Shown piece after piece: positions 10,190 to 18,540 of a DNA stretch of 64,000 bases. The translations under genes were made by a program, and so were the position numbers. This stretch comes from Anaerocolumna aminovalerica. Its GTDB lineage: Bacteria; Bacillota; Clostridia; Lachnospirales; Lachnospiraceae. Positions within the stretch are counted from its first letter, which is position 1. The number at the start of each line of letters is the position of its first letter. The notes below the pieces were generated by a model that was not told the DNA's origin, did no database searches, and saw nothing but the letters and a program-made list of their open reading frames with translations. The DNA is taken from contig NZ_FOWD01000004.1 in NCBI RefSeq assembly GCF_900115365.1, positions 62,001-126,000 of the forward strand. The letters run 5' to 3'.

Positions 10190-10446
10190 ATTTTGTGTAA
10201 AGATCAAAAAGCTTAAATTGAACCAGAGGGAAGTTTGAAGAAAAAGCATCTATACACTTGGAAGAACTTCAAATAATTCTAAATGAATAATGGAAGGAAT
10301 GGAATTATCATTTGAACTTTTTCATCCATTATTTAGGATGCCGCAATGGATCATTTTGTCTGTAAGGTCTAAAGAATTTATTTCTTTAAATCGGAGATTT
10401 TGTTATGTACAAAATTTTCAGATTTTGAAAGGAGAAAAGGGGAAAT
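10190..10446. other. Intergenic stretch upstream of the HD-GYP gene
   Basis: No gene is seen. An imperfect inverted repeat (CTAAATGAATAATGGA at 10279-10294 with TCCATTATTTAG at 10325-10336) could form a hairpin in either transcript, but no T-run follows it. I looked for a cyclic-di-GMP riboswitch core here and did not find one. Confidence 0.4.
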
Positions 10447-11565
10447 ATGAATATTGAACGAATTTCTAGCGAGCAAGCGGTTGTAGGAATGATTTCGGCA
10501 ACAGATATTTTTGCAAAGAACAAATTGTTAATTGAAAAGAATACAGAGCTTACAGAGCGTAGTATTATTCGTTTAAAATTATATGGTGTAAGGGAACTGA
10601 AAGTTTTTGCTTCCAATGAAAAGAATGCCTATGTACAGGAAGAGGAAGAGCATATTCCTCAAGATGAGCCGGTTAGTGAAGATAATATGTCCTACCATGA
10701 AAAAGTTCGGAGAACTAAGGAATTTATATGTTTTCAAGATTCTATTGTTAGCTATGCAAATAGCTTAAAAAATTATTTGGACACAATTATAAAAGACAAT
10801 GAACAATTGGACACAGAGAGGCTTGTTTCAGAGATAGAAGCAATCTTAGTGGAAAGTCGCAATGGTCTGCATGTAATTGACATGCTAAATTGTATGAGGA
10901 CATATGATGACGATACTTACATACATTCCGTTAATGTAGCCCTGCTTTGCTATATAATGGGGGGATGGATGAGATATTCGCTTTCTGAGACCAGATTATT
11001 AGCTTTATCCGGGCTGTTGCATGATATCGGTAAATTAATGATACCTCAGGAACTTATTACAAAACCTTCTCAATTAACTCCCGAAGAATATTTACGTGTA
11101 AAAGAGCATACCAATAAAGGCTATTTTATCTTAAAGCACCAAGACCTTGATGTCAGAGTTAAGCGTGCTGCATTAATGCATCATGAAAAATGTGACGGAA
11201 GCGGCTATCCATTGGGATTAACCAGAAGTCAAATAGAACCTTTTGCAAAAATAGTTGCTATTGCTGATATTTATGAAGCTATGACTGCAAAAAGGGTTTA
11301 CAGAGGACGCATATGTCCCTTTGAAGTAATAGCCATATTTGAAAAGGAAGGACTTCAGAAATATGATCCGGTCTATCTGTTAACTTTTTTAGAAAGGGTA
11401 ATTGAGGCTTATATCAATAACTGGGTACTGCTTAGCAATGAAGAAAAAGCAGAAATTATTATGATTAATAAATATGACTTAGCCAAACCAGTTGTACGAA
11501 CTCAAAACTCTGATTTTATCGACTTATCGAAGGAACGGGATATTGATATTTTAGCAATTATTTAG
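10447..11565 (+). CDS. HD-GYP domain protein, probable cyclic-di-GMP phosphodiesterase
   Basis: This is a 372-residue protein. The N-terminal 120 residues form a charged, poorly conserved region (a DUF3391-like position). The HD-GYP domain spans about residues 140-310, with LLHDIGKLMIP carrying the HD metal ligands, HHEKCDGSGYPLGL carrying the GYP motif, and AKIVAIADIYEAMTAKRVYR further on. HD-GYP enzymes hydrolyse cyclic-di-GMP to pGpG or GMP. No membrane or receiver domain is seen, so the sensory input is unclear. The start follows AAAGGAGAAAAGGGG. A long hairpin terminates the gene. Confidence 0.9.
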   Translation: MNIERISSEQAVVGMISATDIFAKNKLLIEKNTELTERSIIRLKLYGVRELKVFASNEKNAYVQEEEEHIPQDEPVSEDNMSYHEKVRRTKEFICFQDSIVSYANSLKNYLDTIIKDNEQLDTERLVSEIEAILVESRNGLHVIDMLNCMRTYDDDTYIHSVNVALLCYIMGGWMRYSLSETRLLALSGLLHDIGKLMIPQELITKPSQLTPEEYLRVKEHTNKGYFILKHQDLDVRVKRAALMHHEKCDGSGYPLGLTRSQIEPFAKIVAIADIYEAMTAKRVYRGRICPFEVIAIFEKEGLQKYDPVYLLTFLERVIEAYINNWVLLSNEEKAEIIMINKYDLAKPVVRTQNSDFIDLSKERDIDILAII

Positions 11566-11642
11566 CCTTAGATATAAAAAAGGCGGTTAGGTGAAATACC
11601 TTTTCCACAAACAGGCTATTATGCAACTTTAGAGATAATAAA

Positions 11643-11715
11643 AAAGCTGATTTCACGAAGAATCTGTTAAGTAGAGCATTTACCGGATTCTTTATGAAAA
11701 CAGCTTTCTTTTTAT
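11643..11715 (+). terminator. Long imperfect hairpin terminator after the HD-GYP gene
   Basis: The arms 11643-11664 and 11686-11707 pair over 22 positions with three mismatches (AAAGCTGATTTCACGAAG against its partner), followed by CTTTTT. It starts 78 nt after the stop codon. Confidence 0.75.
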
Positions 11716-11718
11716 GAA

Positions 11719-11763
11719 AATCTCCTTTCACGGTACAGCCTTTGGAGTACGTGAAAGGAGATT
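11719..11763 (-). terminator. Perfect hairpin between convergent genes, terminator of the flavin reductase gene
   Basis: A perfect 14-bp stem pairs AATCTCCTTTCACG (11719-11732) with CGTGAAAGGAGATT (11750-11763). It lies 9 nt beyond the stop codon of the leftward gene. In the minus direction it is followed by TTTTCAT and a T-rich run, and in the plus direction by TAAAGCTTTTT, so it may work both ways. Confidence 0.8.
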
Positions 11764-11771
11764 AAAGCTTT

Positions 11772-12290
11772 TTAGGATTGAGATTCCTTTACCAAAACTT
11801 TAATAATATCAGCTACATACAGTGTATGAAAATCTTTATCGGGATAAACATCTGGCATGATAGATTTATCAATGAAACTTTCTTCTGAATATGGCTGTGC
11901 AAATAATTTTTTACAGATTAACACAGTATTAGCTTCTTCAAAATAAGGTGTTCCAATATCGTATGCTAAAGTAAGCTCCGATTTCTCAATTTTATTTTCA
12001 TCCCTTCCGGATACTCTGCCTAAATAAGCTAAGGTCTTTCTATAAGATTCATCATAAAAGCTTAAAGAAAATGTATCTGAAAAGTCTACAAATTCCTTCG
12101 TATAACGTTGAGGTCTTATAGTTACAAAAGCAACGTTTTTACCCCACATAATGCCAAGGCCTCCCCAGGAAGCAGTCATGGTATTAACTGTTCCTTCCTT
12201 TTCAGCAGTAACCAACATCCATTCTTTTCCGATCATTTGAAATGGATTGCCTTCTAACTGAGCAGCAGTAATTTCTTTAAATTCATTCAT
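11772..12290 (-). CDS. Flavin reductase-like (FMN-binding split barrel) protein
   Basis: This 172-residue protein belongs to the flavin reductase-like family that binds FMN in a split beta barrel. Telling segments are NPFQMIGKEWMLVTAEKEG, VNTMTASWGGLGIMWGKNVA, FVTIRPQRYTKEFVD and FSLSFYDESYRKTLAYLG, the last leading into SGRDENKIEKSELT. Family members reduce FMN with NAD(P)H or bind flavin to support an oxygenase or hydrogen-peroxide detoxification; the substrate is not clear. I moved the start to the ATG at 12290 because AGAAAGGA lies 8 nt upstream; the longer reading adds 12 unlikely residues. It stands alone between convergent and divergent neighbours. Confidence 0.85.
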   Translation of the reverse strand: MNEFKEITAAQLEGNPFQMIGKEWMLVTAEKEGTVNTMTASWGGLGIMWGKNVAFVTIRPQRYTKEFVDFSDTFSLSFYDESYRKTLAYLGRVSGRDENKIEKSELTLAYDIGTPYFEEANTVLICKKLFAQPYSEESFIDKSIMPDVYPDKDFHTLYVADIIKVLVKESQS

Positions 12291-12464
12291 TTTTATAAAT
12301 CCTTTCTGCATGTAATCTCTTCGCATAATGAATAGGGTATATCATTATGCTTTGAATCATACATTTCTTACTTAAAAACATTTTAACATTATTATATGTT
12401 TAATAAGGTAAAATTGAAAGGGGTTAAAGTATAAAAGTATAATAAAACAGAAGATTAAAAACAT

Positions 12465-14288
12465 TTATTCTACGGTTACTGATTTTGCTAAATTACGAGG
12501 CTGGTCAACATCCAGGCCCCGCCCGACGGAAGTATAGTAAGCAAGCATCTGCAACACTATAGCTGCCGTAAATGGGGCAAAGTCACCTGCCAGATATGGT
12601 AATGCAAAGTGATAATCACAAATGGAAGAATCAATTAAATCACTTCCATTCGTAATTAATATAACCATGGCACCACGTGCACGTACTTCACGAATATTGG
12701 ATATCATTTTGGAATAAACATTGGCCTGAGTAGCTAGAGCGATAACCGGAGTCCCCTCCGTAACCAGTGAGAGAGTACCATGTTTTAATTCTCCGGCAGC
12801 ATAAGCTTCCGAATGGATATAGCTGATTTCTTTTAATTTAATGGAACCCTCGCAGGAAAGTGCATAATCTAGCCCCCGCCCTATAAAAAATAAGTCTTCA
12901 CAGTCTTTCAGATTCCTACTGATATCTTCTGCCAGTGAATGAAAAGTTAAAGTCTTTTCAATGGCAGGTATGATTTGCAGCAGATTCTCCATCTCTTTTG
13001 AACAATCTTCTTCCGAAAGTCTTCCTTTTTCTAAAGCAAAGGCAAATGCAAGGAGATAAAGACAGGATAATTGACAGGTGTAGGCCTTTGTACTTGCAAC
13101 GGCTATCTCAGGACCGGCGTGGGTATATAAAACGTAATCACTTTCTCTGGCAATAGAGGATCCCTTTACATTTACTATGGATAAGGTTTTGGCATTACCT
13201 GCTTTAGCAAGTCTAAGAGCTGCTAAAGTATCCGCCGTTTCTCCGGATTGGGATATGGTTATAACTAAAGTATTTTTGTCCATAATAGGGTTTTGGTAAC
13301 GGAATTCAGAAGCTATCTCAACTGTTACCGGTATACGAAGAAGTCTTTCAAACATGACTCTGCCTATTAAGCCTGCATGCATGGCAGTACCGCAGGCAGT
13401 TATAATGATTCGGTTAACGTTATCAAGGATGTTATGGGGTATACCATCCTTGGACAAATCAGGCAGGTTCCCTTCTCTAACCCGGGGTATTATGGTAGAA
13501 CGTAGTGCTTCCGGTTGTTCATGGATTTCTTTTAACATATAATTGGGATATCCCCCTTTCATAGCAGAAGATATATCCCAATTCATATAAAGCATTTTAG
13601 GGGTAACTACTTTATCATTTATATCAAAGACGGTTATCTGATCTTTTGTCAGGGTTGCAATATGCTGTTCCGGCAACACAAAGTATTCTTTGGAATACTT
13701 AATTAAGGCAACCATATCGGAGGCAATAATAGAACCTTCTTCACAATGACAGGCAACCAAAGGACTTCCATTCCGCAGACAATATATTACACCCGGTCTA
13801 TCTTCCAATAGGATACAAAAGGCATAAGCTCCTTCCAGAAATTCCATTGTTTTTTTTAAGGCTTCCATAGGATTTCCCTGATATAAATGATCTATTAACA
13901 TAGCGGCTATTTCGGTATCAGTCTGGGACACCGGGTGTTTTCCTTCTGCGGCCAGCATTGTTTCAAGTTCATGATAATTCTCGATGATTCCATTATGAAT
14001 TAAAGTAACTTTTCCAAAAGTATGAGGATGGGAATTGATATGGGATACACCTCCATGGGTTGCCCAGCGGGTATGTCCTATTCCACAGGTACTATGAAAT
14101 TTTGGAGCAGCTTCTACTTTTTTTCGTAGGGAAGAAACTTTTCCGGTAGTTTTAATTGTATGAATTACATTATCGTTGAAATATGCCATTCCTGCGCTGT
14201 CATAACCACGGTATTCCAAGGATTCTAAACCTTCCAGTAATACATTTTTTGCCTGTGATTGTCCCGTAAAACCAATAATTCCACACAT
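12465..14288 (-). CDS. glmS: Glutamine-fructose-6-phosphate aminotransferase (isomerising)
   Basis: This 607-residue enzyme makes glucosamine-6-phosphate from fructose-6-phosphate and glutamine, the first step toward peptidoglycan amino sugars. The N-terminal glutaminase begins MCGIIGFTGQ, where Cys2 becomes the nucleophile after Met removal, and continues GYDSAGMAYF and GHTRWATHGG. Two SIS sugar-isomerase domains follow (TACGTAMHAGLIG, TISQSGETADTLAAL, ASTKAYTCQL). The protein ends DQPRNLAKSVTVE, the canonical GlmS tail. A glmS ribozyme lies in its long 5' leader, so expression is expected to fall when glucosamine-6-phosphate is plentiful. Confidence 0.98.
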   Translation of the reverse strand: MCGIIGFTGQSQAKNVLLEGLESLEYRGYDSAGMAYFNDNVIHTIKTTGKVSSLRKKVEAAPKFHSTCGIGHTRWATHGGVSHINSHPHTFGKVTLIHNGIIENYHELETMLAAEGKHPVSQTDTEIAAMLIDHLYQGNPMEALKKTMEFLEGAYAFCILLEDRPGVIYCLRNGSPLVACHCEEGSIIASDMVALIKYSKEYFVLPEQHIATLTKDQITVFDINDKVVTPKMLYMNWDISSAMKGGYPNYMLKEIHEQPEALRSTIIPRVREGNLPDLSKDGIPHNILDNVNRIIITACGTAMHAGLIGRVMFERLLRIPVTVEIASEFRYQNPIMDKNTLVITISQSGETADTLAALRLAKAGNAKTLSIVNVKGSSIARESDYVLYTHAGPEIAVASTKAYTCQLSCLYLLAFAFALEKGRLSEEDCSKEMENLLQIIPAIEKTLTFHSLAEDISRNLKDCEDLFFIGRGLDYALSCEGSIKLKEISYIHSEAYAAGELKHGTLSLVTEGTPVIALATQANVYSKMISNIREVRARGAMVILITNGSDLIDSSICDYHFALPYLAGDFAPFTAAIVLQMLAYYTSVGRGLDVDQPRNLAKSVTVE

Positions 14289-14544
14289 AATTATGTCTCC
14301 TTTTTATTCAATTTTCAATGTTCTTATACCTATCTCAATTAAAAACTCTGACAATTCCTTGCAGAAAAGCAAGGGTTTATATGCTTGAATTTATGGATTA
14401 CAAGGATTTTTTTGAAAGGTTTTAATGAGAGATAGTAAACAGATGAATTCACAACACAACTAAGCTTCGGTTAAATGAGATCTTATTAAAAAGATTACTA
14501 ATAATAGATTATGTTAATAATCTATATCCGAAGTCATTGAAGTA

Positions 14545-14707
14545 TCTAATTCATTTTCCGGTTATGCTGCTTTTGTCCCATGGTTACCCATTGCTTTATC
14601 AACATATTACGTGTCCGGAAACACGAGAGAGCATCCGCCGAATACTTCGATAACCCTCTACCTCGTTAACCTCTAAAAAACTGACCCAATAGAGGTACAT
14701 GGCGCTA
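14545..14707 (-). ncRNA. glmS glucosamine-6-phosphate-activated ribozyme
   Basis: Read leftward, the 5' leader of glmS contains the conserved cleavage context AATTAGCGCC (GCGCC at about 14701-14705). Further on are GAGGTTAACGAGGTAGAGG and GGGTTATCGAAG, the diagnostic ATTCGGCGGATGC (14631-14643), a GTGTTTCCGGACAC hairpin (14611-14624), and TGGGTAACCATGGGACAAAAG. These match the P1-P4 core of the self-cleaving glmS ribozyme, which uses glucosamine-6-phosphate as cofactor. The exact 3' boundary is approximate. About 250 nt separate the core from the glmS start codon, which is longer than in the textbook Bacillus example. Confidence 0.93.
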
Positions 14708-14987
14708 ATTTAAACATTTCTGTTAATCCAATCTTGGGTTGATTGTGTTGCTAGTTGCCCTGTTATAAAACTAGTATATGTAGATTTCCTCCTTACTGTG
14801 CTTTATTAAGTAAATGTAGCATTATAATTATCTTTTTCATGTTTAATTGATAATTAATTCTAATATTTACGGTTTTATAACTATGTAATAATATCATGTA
14901 TAGGAGAAAAAGTCAATTTTCAAATTTATATGAATACTAGCCATGAACCCGGTGAAAAATGAAACAACCATAATCTTGTAAAAGTTA

Positions 14988-15029
14988 AACCTCAGAATGG
15001 GTTGTGGGAGGATTTGCCATTCTGAGGTT
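14988..15029. terminator. Hairpin between the glmS leader and degV
   Basis: A perfect 13-bp stem pairs AACCTCAGAATGG (14988-15000) with CCATTCTGAGGTT (15017-15029) around a 16-nt loop. An outer complementarity (ATCTTGTA with TACAAGAT) could extend it. It lies past the degV stop in the leftward direction and upstream of the glmS leader, so it may insulate the two units. No strong T-run follows on either strand. Confidence 0.55.
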
Positions 15030-15043
15030 CTTGAGGGAGTACA

Positions 15044-15083
15044 AGATTTAAGGGATAACAAATAAAAATGTTATCTTAAATCT
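15044..15083 (-). terminator. Inverted repeat just downstream of degV
   Basis: AGATTTAAGGGATAACA (15044-15060) pairs with TGTTATCTTAAATCT (15069-15083) around an A-rich loop, about 20 nt after the degV stop. The leftward transcript has only a short T stretch (ATCTTG) after it, so termination efficiency is uncertain. Confidence 0.55.
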
Positions 15084-15101
15084 ATATAAGAATATGTTAT
15101 A

Positions 15102-15950
15102 TTATGAAACACCGATATCATAAAAAGCAATTCCACATACACCGGGACCGGCATGAGTTCCTACAACAGAACCGATAGGACTGATTAGTCCGTCTTTTAA
15201 ATCAAGCTTATCTTTAGCATATTCCAAAAAGGCGTTTAAATTCTCTTTTTTACCGGTATATCCGAGACAATAATATTTAGAAGTATCCATTCCGCCGTAC
15301 TGCTCTATGAATTTAATCATTTTACTAAAAGCACCGGTAAGTCCCCGAGCTTTCCCTGCCACATCTACTTTCCCGTTTTTTACTTCTACAATGGGTTTTA
15401 TATTCAGTATGGTTCCTGCTAAAGCACTGACACCGGATAGTCTGCCTCCCTTTTTCAGGTATTCCAATGTTTCCACCAAGGCAAATACATGAATTTTACG
15501 CTTATTTGTTTCTAAAATTTTTACGATTTCTTCTGCTGAATATCCTTTCTTTTGCAAATCAACCCCTTCTCTGACTAAAATCTGTAATCCCAAAGTAACA
15601 CTTAGGCTGTCAACAATATGGATGTTATCATATTCACACATATCTTTTGCAATAACGGCACTTTGATAGGTACCGCTAAGATATGAAGAGAGGGTAATAA
15701 CAACAACAGAATCCTGATTGTTTTTTGCCTCCTCAAACAGAGGTATAAATTGTTCCGGGATTAGCTGACTGGTAGAAGGAAGGGAATCAGAATTCACTAA
15801 TTTATTATAAAATTCATCGTTCTGAAGATCGATGCCATCTTCGTATTCTCCATCTTTAAATATTACTTTTAAAGGTAAAACTGTAATTCCTAATTCTTTT
15901 GCTTGTTCTTGACTTATATCTGATGTGGAATCCGTTATAATTTTAATCAT
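15102..15950 (-). CDS. DegV/FakB family fatty-acid-binding protein
   Basis: This 282-residue protein is a DegV family member. It opens IKIITDSTSDISQEQAKELG, then LPLKVIF and DGIDLQNDEFY, and later PSTSQLIPEQF, VVVITLSSYLSGTYQSA and VDSLSVTLG. The C-terminal part carries YLKKGGRLSG and VGTHAGPGVCG. Well-studied DegV proteins (FakB) bind a single fatty acid and present it to the kinase FakA. It is cotranscribed with the marR gene: only 2 nt separate the marR stop from its ATG, and its ribosome-binding site lies inside the end of marR. That marR gene carries FabT-like operators, consistent with a role in exogenous fatty acid use. Confidence 0.9.
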   Translation of the reverse strand: MIKIITDSTSDISQEQAKELGITVLPLKVIFKDGEYEDGIDLQNDEFYNKLVNSDSLPSTSQLIPEQFIPLFEEAKNNQDSVVVITLSSYLSGTYQSAVIAKDMCEYDNIHIVDSLSVTLGLQILVREGVDLQKKGYSAEEIVKILETNKRKIHVFALVETLEYLKKGGRLSGVSALAGTILNIKPIVEVKNGKVDVAGKARGLTGAFSKMIKFIEQYGGMDTSKYYCLGYTGKKENLNAFLEYAKDKLDLKDGLISPIGSVVGTHAGPGVCGIAFYDIGVS

Positions 15951-15952
15951 AA

Positions 15953-16420
15953 TTACCTCGATTCTGGCGCTATACCGCCTTGATTAAAAAAATTATCCAA
16001 TGTGCTTAATGCCTGGGTTAGTGCAGACATTTCTTCCTCAGATAATTCTTTGGAAACACTGCTGACCAAATCTCTATGAAATTCTTTATGTTTTTTGTAT
16101 GCCTTTTCTGATAAGGGGGTAGGAGTTACCATCACTTTTCGTTTATCAGCAGGCATTTTTGTCCGTAAAAGGTATCCTTTTTGTTCTAAGGTTTTAACAG
16201 AAGTGGTCAGAGTGCTGGCTGTGACTGCCAGTCGGTTTGCTATTTCAGCCATAGAATTTGAGTTATGTTCCAAACTTTCATAAACCGCTTCAATAACATG
16301 CATTTCAGTAATTGATAAATTACGAAATTCACCTTTTGCAAGACTTGCTTCTTCTAAACGTAATATATTATTAAATACGTTGACTAAAAAAGTATTAAGT
16401 TGTTCTTCATAAACTCCCAT
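15953..16420 (-). CDS. MarR family regulator, FabT-like by operator and partner
   Basis: This 155-residue winged-helix regulator has the MarR layout: an N-terminal dimerisation helix (EEQLNTFLVNVFNNILRLEE), then NLSITEMHVIEAVYE, the recognition region NSMAEIANRLAVTASTLTTS and VKTLEQKGYLLR, and the wing TKMPADKRKVMVTPTPLS. The ATG at 16420 is chosen because GGAGGT lies 5 nt upstream; the upstream ATG (16432) would overlap that site. It shares an operon with the downstream degV gene. The promoter sits between two identical-type palindromes, TTTGA-N3-TCAAA, which I infer to be its own operators. Confidence 0.9.
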   Translation of the reverse strand: MGVYEEQLNTFLVNVFNNILRLEEASLAKGEFRNLSITEMHVIEAVYESLEHNSNSMAEIANRLAVTASTLTTSVKTLEQKGYLLRTKMPADKRKVMVTPTPLSEKAYKKHKEFHRDLVSSVSKELSEEEMSALTQALSTLDNFFNQGGIAPESR

Positions 16421-16446
16421 AGAGACCTCCATCTAAAAAGAAATAC

Positions 16447-16459
16447 TTTGAACCTCAAA
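16447..16459. promoter_or_regulatory. Proximal MarR operator TTTGA-ACC-TCAAA
   Basis: This is a perfect half-site palindrome with a 3-nt centre. It lies just downstream of the marR -10 box, over the probable transcription start. It has the same TTTGA-N3-TCAAA form as the distal site at 16503-16515. The motif is like the operator I recall for FabT, a MarR repressor of fatty acid genes. Confidence 0.7.
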
Positions 16460-16467
16460 TTAATTAC

Positions 16468-16496
16468 ATTGTATCAGTAATTTTGTATTACGTCAA
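16468..16496 (-). promoter_or_regulatory. marR-degV promoter (TTGACG, 17 nt, TACAAT)
   Basis: On the minus strand TTGACG (16491-16496) is followed by a 17-nt spacer and TACAAT (16468-16473), with a TGA just before the -10 giving an extended -10. The promoter is flanked on both sides by TTTGA-N3-TCAAA palindromes. Repression by steric exclusion or looping is the simple inference. Confidence 0.75.
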
Positions 16497-16502
16497 TGAT
16501 AA

Positions 16503-16515
16503 TTTGAAGTTCAAA
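16503..16515. promoter_or_regulatory. Distal MarR operator TTTGA-AGT-TCAAA
   Basis: This is a second palindrome of the same form, 6 nt upstream of the marR -35 box. Its centre is 56 bp from that of the proximal site, about five helical turns, so two dimers would sit on nearly the same face of the DNA. Confidence 0.7.
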
Positions 16516-16581
16516 GTATGTTGTAATATTTGTATTTATATAATTTGCATATTTTATAAATTGGATTCCAATATATATTAA

Positions 16582-17682
16582 TTATTGACAATTAACAGTT
16601 ATTTCATGTAAGCGTTCTATAATCGGCAAATGCTGGGTACATAAGGATTCACATTTACCGCAGCTAATACACTCAGCAGCTTTTGAAACAGACATGCCCC
16701 AATGACCTTTAATCCGGTCTTTCATATTATTGCCTAGGATATGTTCATTATAGGCATCCATGAATTTTGGTATATCAATATCCTTTGGACAATGTTTGCA
16801 GTATGCACAACCGGTACACAGATTATTTAAGGCAATACCTTTGTTTTCATACTCCGTACAGATTTCCTTTGCCGGTTTTTCAACAAGATTCTCCACTGCC
16901 TTACAGGCGTCATCAACATGTTCTTTTGTTGTAAAACCATTTAATGTAATAGTAATCTCTTTATGGGAGGCTACAAAACGAAGAGCTGCCTGTGGAACAG
17001 TTAAGTCTGTTCCTTCTGCCAGGTAAGCAAAAGTCTCTGGGTTGCTTGGAATTAAACCGCCGCTTAAAGGATTCATAACAACAACGCCCATTCCTTTTTT
17101 ATAAGCGGCTTCAATACCTGTTTGACGGAAACGGTAATTCAAAGCATTGTAGCCGATTAACATTCCCTTGAACAAATCCTTATCAACCGCTTCCTCTAAA
17201 TCATTACCCTGCATATGAGAAGAGAATACAATGTTACGAATCAGGCCCTCTGCTTTGGCCTGTTCAAAAAATTTATATAATGCATCGCATTGTTTCTCAA
17301 AAGCATCTAAACTTAAAACGCACCATAAGTGATAAAAGTCCAGATAATCCACTTTTAAACGGGTTAAGGTTGTTTCTAACCTTTTACGGAAATCCTCAGC
17401 GGTACATTTACCCCCAACAGTACCCATATTGGTTTTGGAGGAAACATAATAGCTGTCGCGGGGTAACTGGGATAATGCCATTCCTGTTATAATCTCACTT
17501 TTATCATCACAATAAAAGGGAGCGGTATCAAAGTAGTTTATACCCTTTTCGTGGGCATATAAGACTATTTCAGCACATTTTTCCAGATTACCTGCTTTAA
17601 TATCTTCGTCGTCGTAACGCATGCACCCCATACCGATTGCAGATACTTTCATTTGAGTATCGCCATATTGTTTGTAATACAT
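16582..17682 (-). CDS. Aldo/keto reductase with two C-terminal [4Fe-4S] ferredoxin motifs
   Basis: This 366-residue protein has an aldo/keto reductase barrel in its first 270 residues (MKVSAIGMGCMRYD, GINYFDTAPFYCDDKSE, YYVSSKTN, VDYLDFYHLW, GVVVMNPLSGG). A ferredoxin-like tail follows with CTGCAYCKHCP and CISCGKCESLC, each able to hold a 4Fe-4S cluster. Family members are NAD(P)H-linked oxidoreductases of unknown substrate that are common in anaerobes; the clusters suggest a ferredoxin partner. The start is set at the second ATG because AGGAGGT abuts the first and is properly spaced for the second. It stands alone. Confidence 0.9.
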   Translation of the reverse strand: MYYKQYGDTQMKVSAIGMGCMRYDDEDIKAGNLEKCAEIVLYAHEKGINYFDTAPFYCDDKSEIITGMALSQLPRDSYYVSSKTNMGTVGGKCTAEDFRKRLETTLTRLKVDYLDFYHLWCVLSLDAFEKQCDALYKFFEQAKAEGLIRNIVFSSHMQGNDLEEAVDKDLFKGMLIGYNALNYRFRQTGIEAAYKKGMGVVVMNPLSGGLIPSNPETFAYLAEGTDLTVPQAALRFVASHKEITITLNGFTTKEHVDDACKAVENLVEKPAKEICTEYENKGIALNNLCTGCAYCKHCPKDIDIPKFMDAYNEHILGNNMKDRIKGHWGMSVSKAAECISCGKCESLCTQHLPIIERLHEITVNCQ

Positions 17683-18056
17683 ATTCATACCTCCTGTAAT
17701 TATGTAAATGCTTTTTTACACCCATTGCTATCATATCTTCTTGCAAATGTATGCCTGTTTACAGATATGATGCTGCCACTGATAAACAAATTGAAGGTAA
17801 TTTATGATAGTTACTCTATAGATATATTTACTTCAATCTTTGGCTAATATATTAATATTCAGTATAGCAATAAATAATCAAAATCTCAAGAAAAAGCAGG
17901 CATATTCTTTGGGTAAAATTTAAGATACAGAGCAAATTGGGATTATATAAAATGTCTATATAGCAATCTCTATTTCTTGCATTTATGTGTATAATAAAGT
18001 AAAATGTTTGATATAAGCATACAAACTTCCAAACTTCGAAAGGAACTTAATTATAT
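17683..18056. other. Divergent intergenic region
   Basis: About 370 nt separate the divergent aldo/keto reductase gene and the small unknown gene at 18057. It is AT-rich. A TATAAT (within GTGTATAATAAAG near 17988) could be the -10 for the rightward gene. I see no hairpins of note or gene remnants. Confidence 0.4.
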
Positions 18057-18503
18057 ATGAACAATAAAGTAAAAAAAGGCAGTAAGTATAAAAAAGACAA
18101 ATCACAGAATAAAAAAGATAATTCACAGAATCAAAATATAACCATTACAGACTGGTTTTATATGACTCCAAGTGAAATCAATGGGAAAAGTATTGCACAA
18201 TTAATTGAAGAAGAATGCAATACCTCTGTAGAGTTTTGGGAAGAAATGAATATTCTACAGATAGAGCTATCCAATAAAGTAACTATAGATTTCGAACCAA
18301 TGAACTTGAATTTTAAAGATCCTTCGGATATGGAATTTATAAATAGTCGAAATATTCATACTATATTTTCCGTATATATAGCAAGTGGTGTTTTGGAAGA
18401 AGAGTTTAAAAATATCCTAAAGGTAATATTGGATCGGTGGGAGGGCTTCTTATGTGCAGACAGCCAGGACTTTCAACCGGCCTATAGTTTAAATGATCTA
18501 TAA
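18057..18503 (+). CDS. Unknown 148-residue protein with Lys/Asn-rich N-terminus
   Basis: I do not recognise this protein. The first 30 residues are rich in Lys, Asn, Gln and Ser (KKGSKYKKDKSQNKKDNSQN, a near-repeat of KKDKSQN/KKDNSQN) and are probably disordered. The remaining 115 residues are acidic and look folded (ITDWFYMTPSEINGKSI, DRWEGFLCADSQDF). There is no signal peptide or membrane segment. The start is supported by GAAAGGAAC upstream. It ends 37 nt before the ABC transporter ATPase gene and runs in the same direction, so it could be the first gene of that operon. Confidence 0.65.
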   Translation: MNNKVKKGSKYKKDKSQNKKDNSQNQNITITDWFYMTPSEINGKSIAQLIEEECNTSVEFWEEMNILQIELSNKVTIDFEPMNLNFKDPSDMEFINSRNIHTIFSVYIASGVLEEEFKNILKVILDRWEGFLCADSQDFQPAYSLNDL

Positions 18504-18540
18504 GAGGAATTGAATTCATTAATAAGGGAAGGAATGGGTT

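Noticed and set aside
10190-10446. Possible cyclic-di-GMP riboswitch upstream of the HD-GYP gene
   Set aside because: The conserved GEMM core words are absent; only one weak inverted repeat is present.
14800-14860. Minus-strand mini-ORF (MKKIIIMLHLLNKAQ) with GGAGG just after it upstream of the glmS ribozyme
   Set aside because: No ribosome-binding site before its ATG and the GGAGG follows its stop; it is more likely part of the glmS leader by chance.
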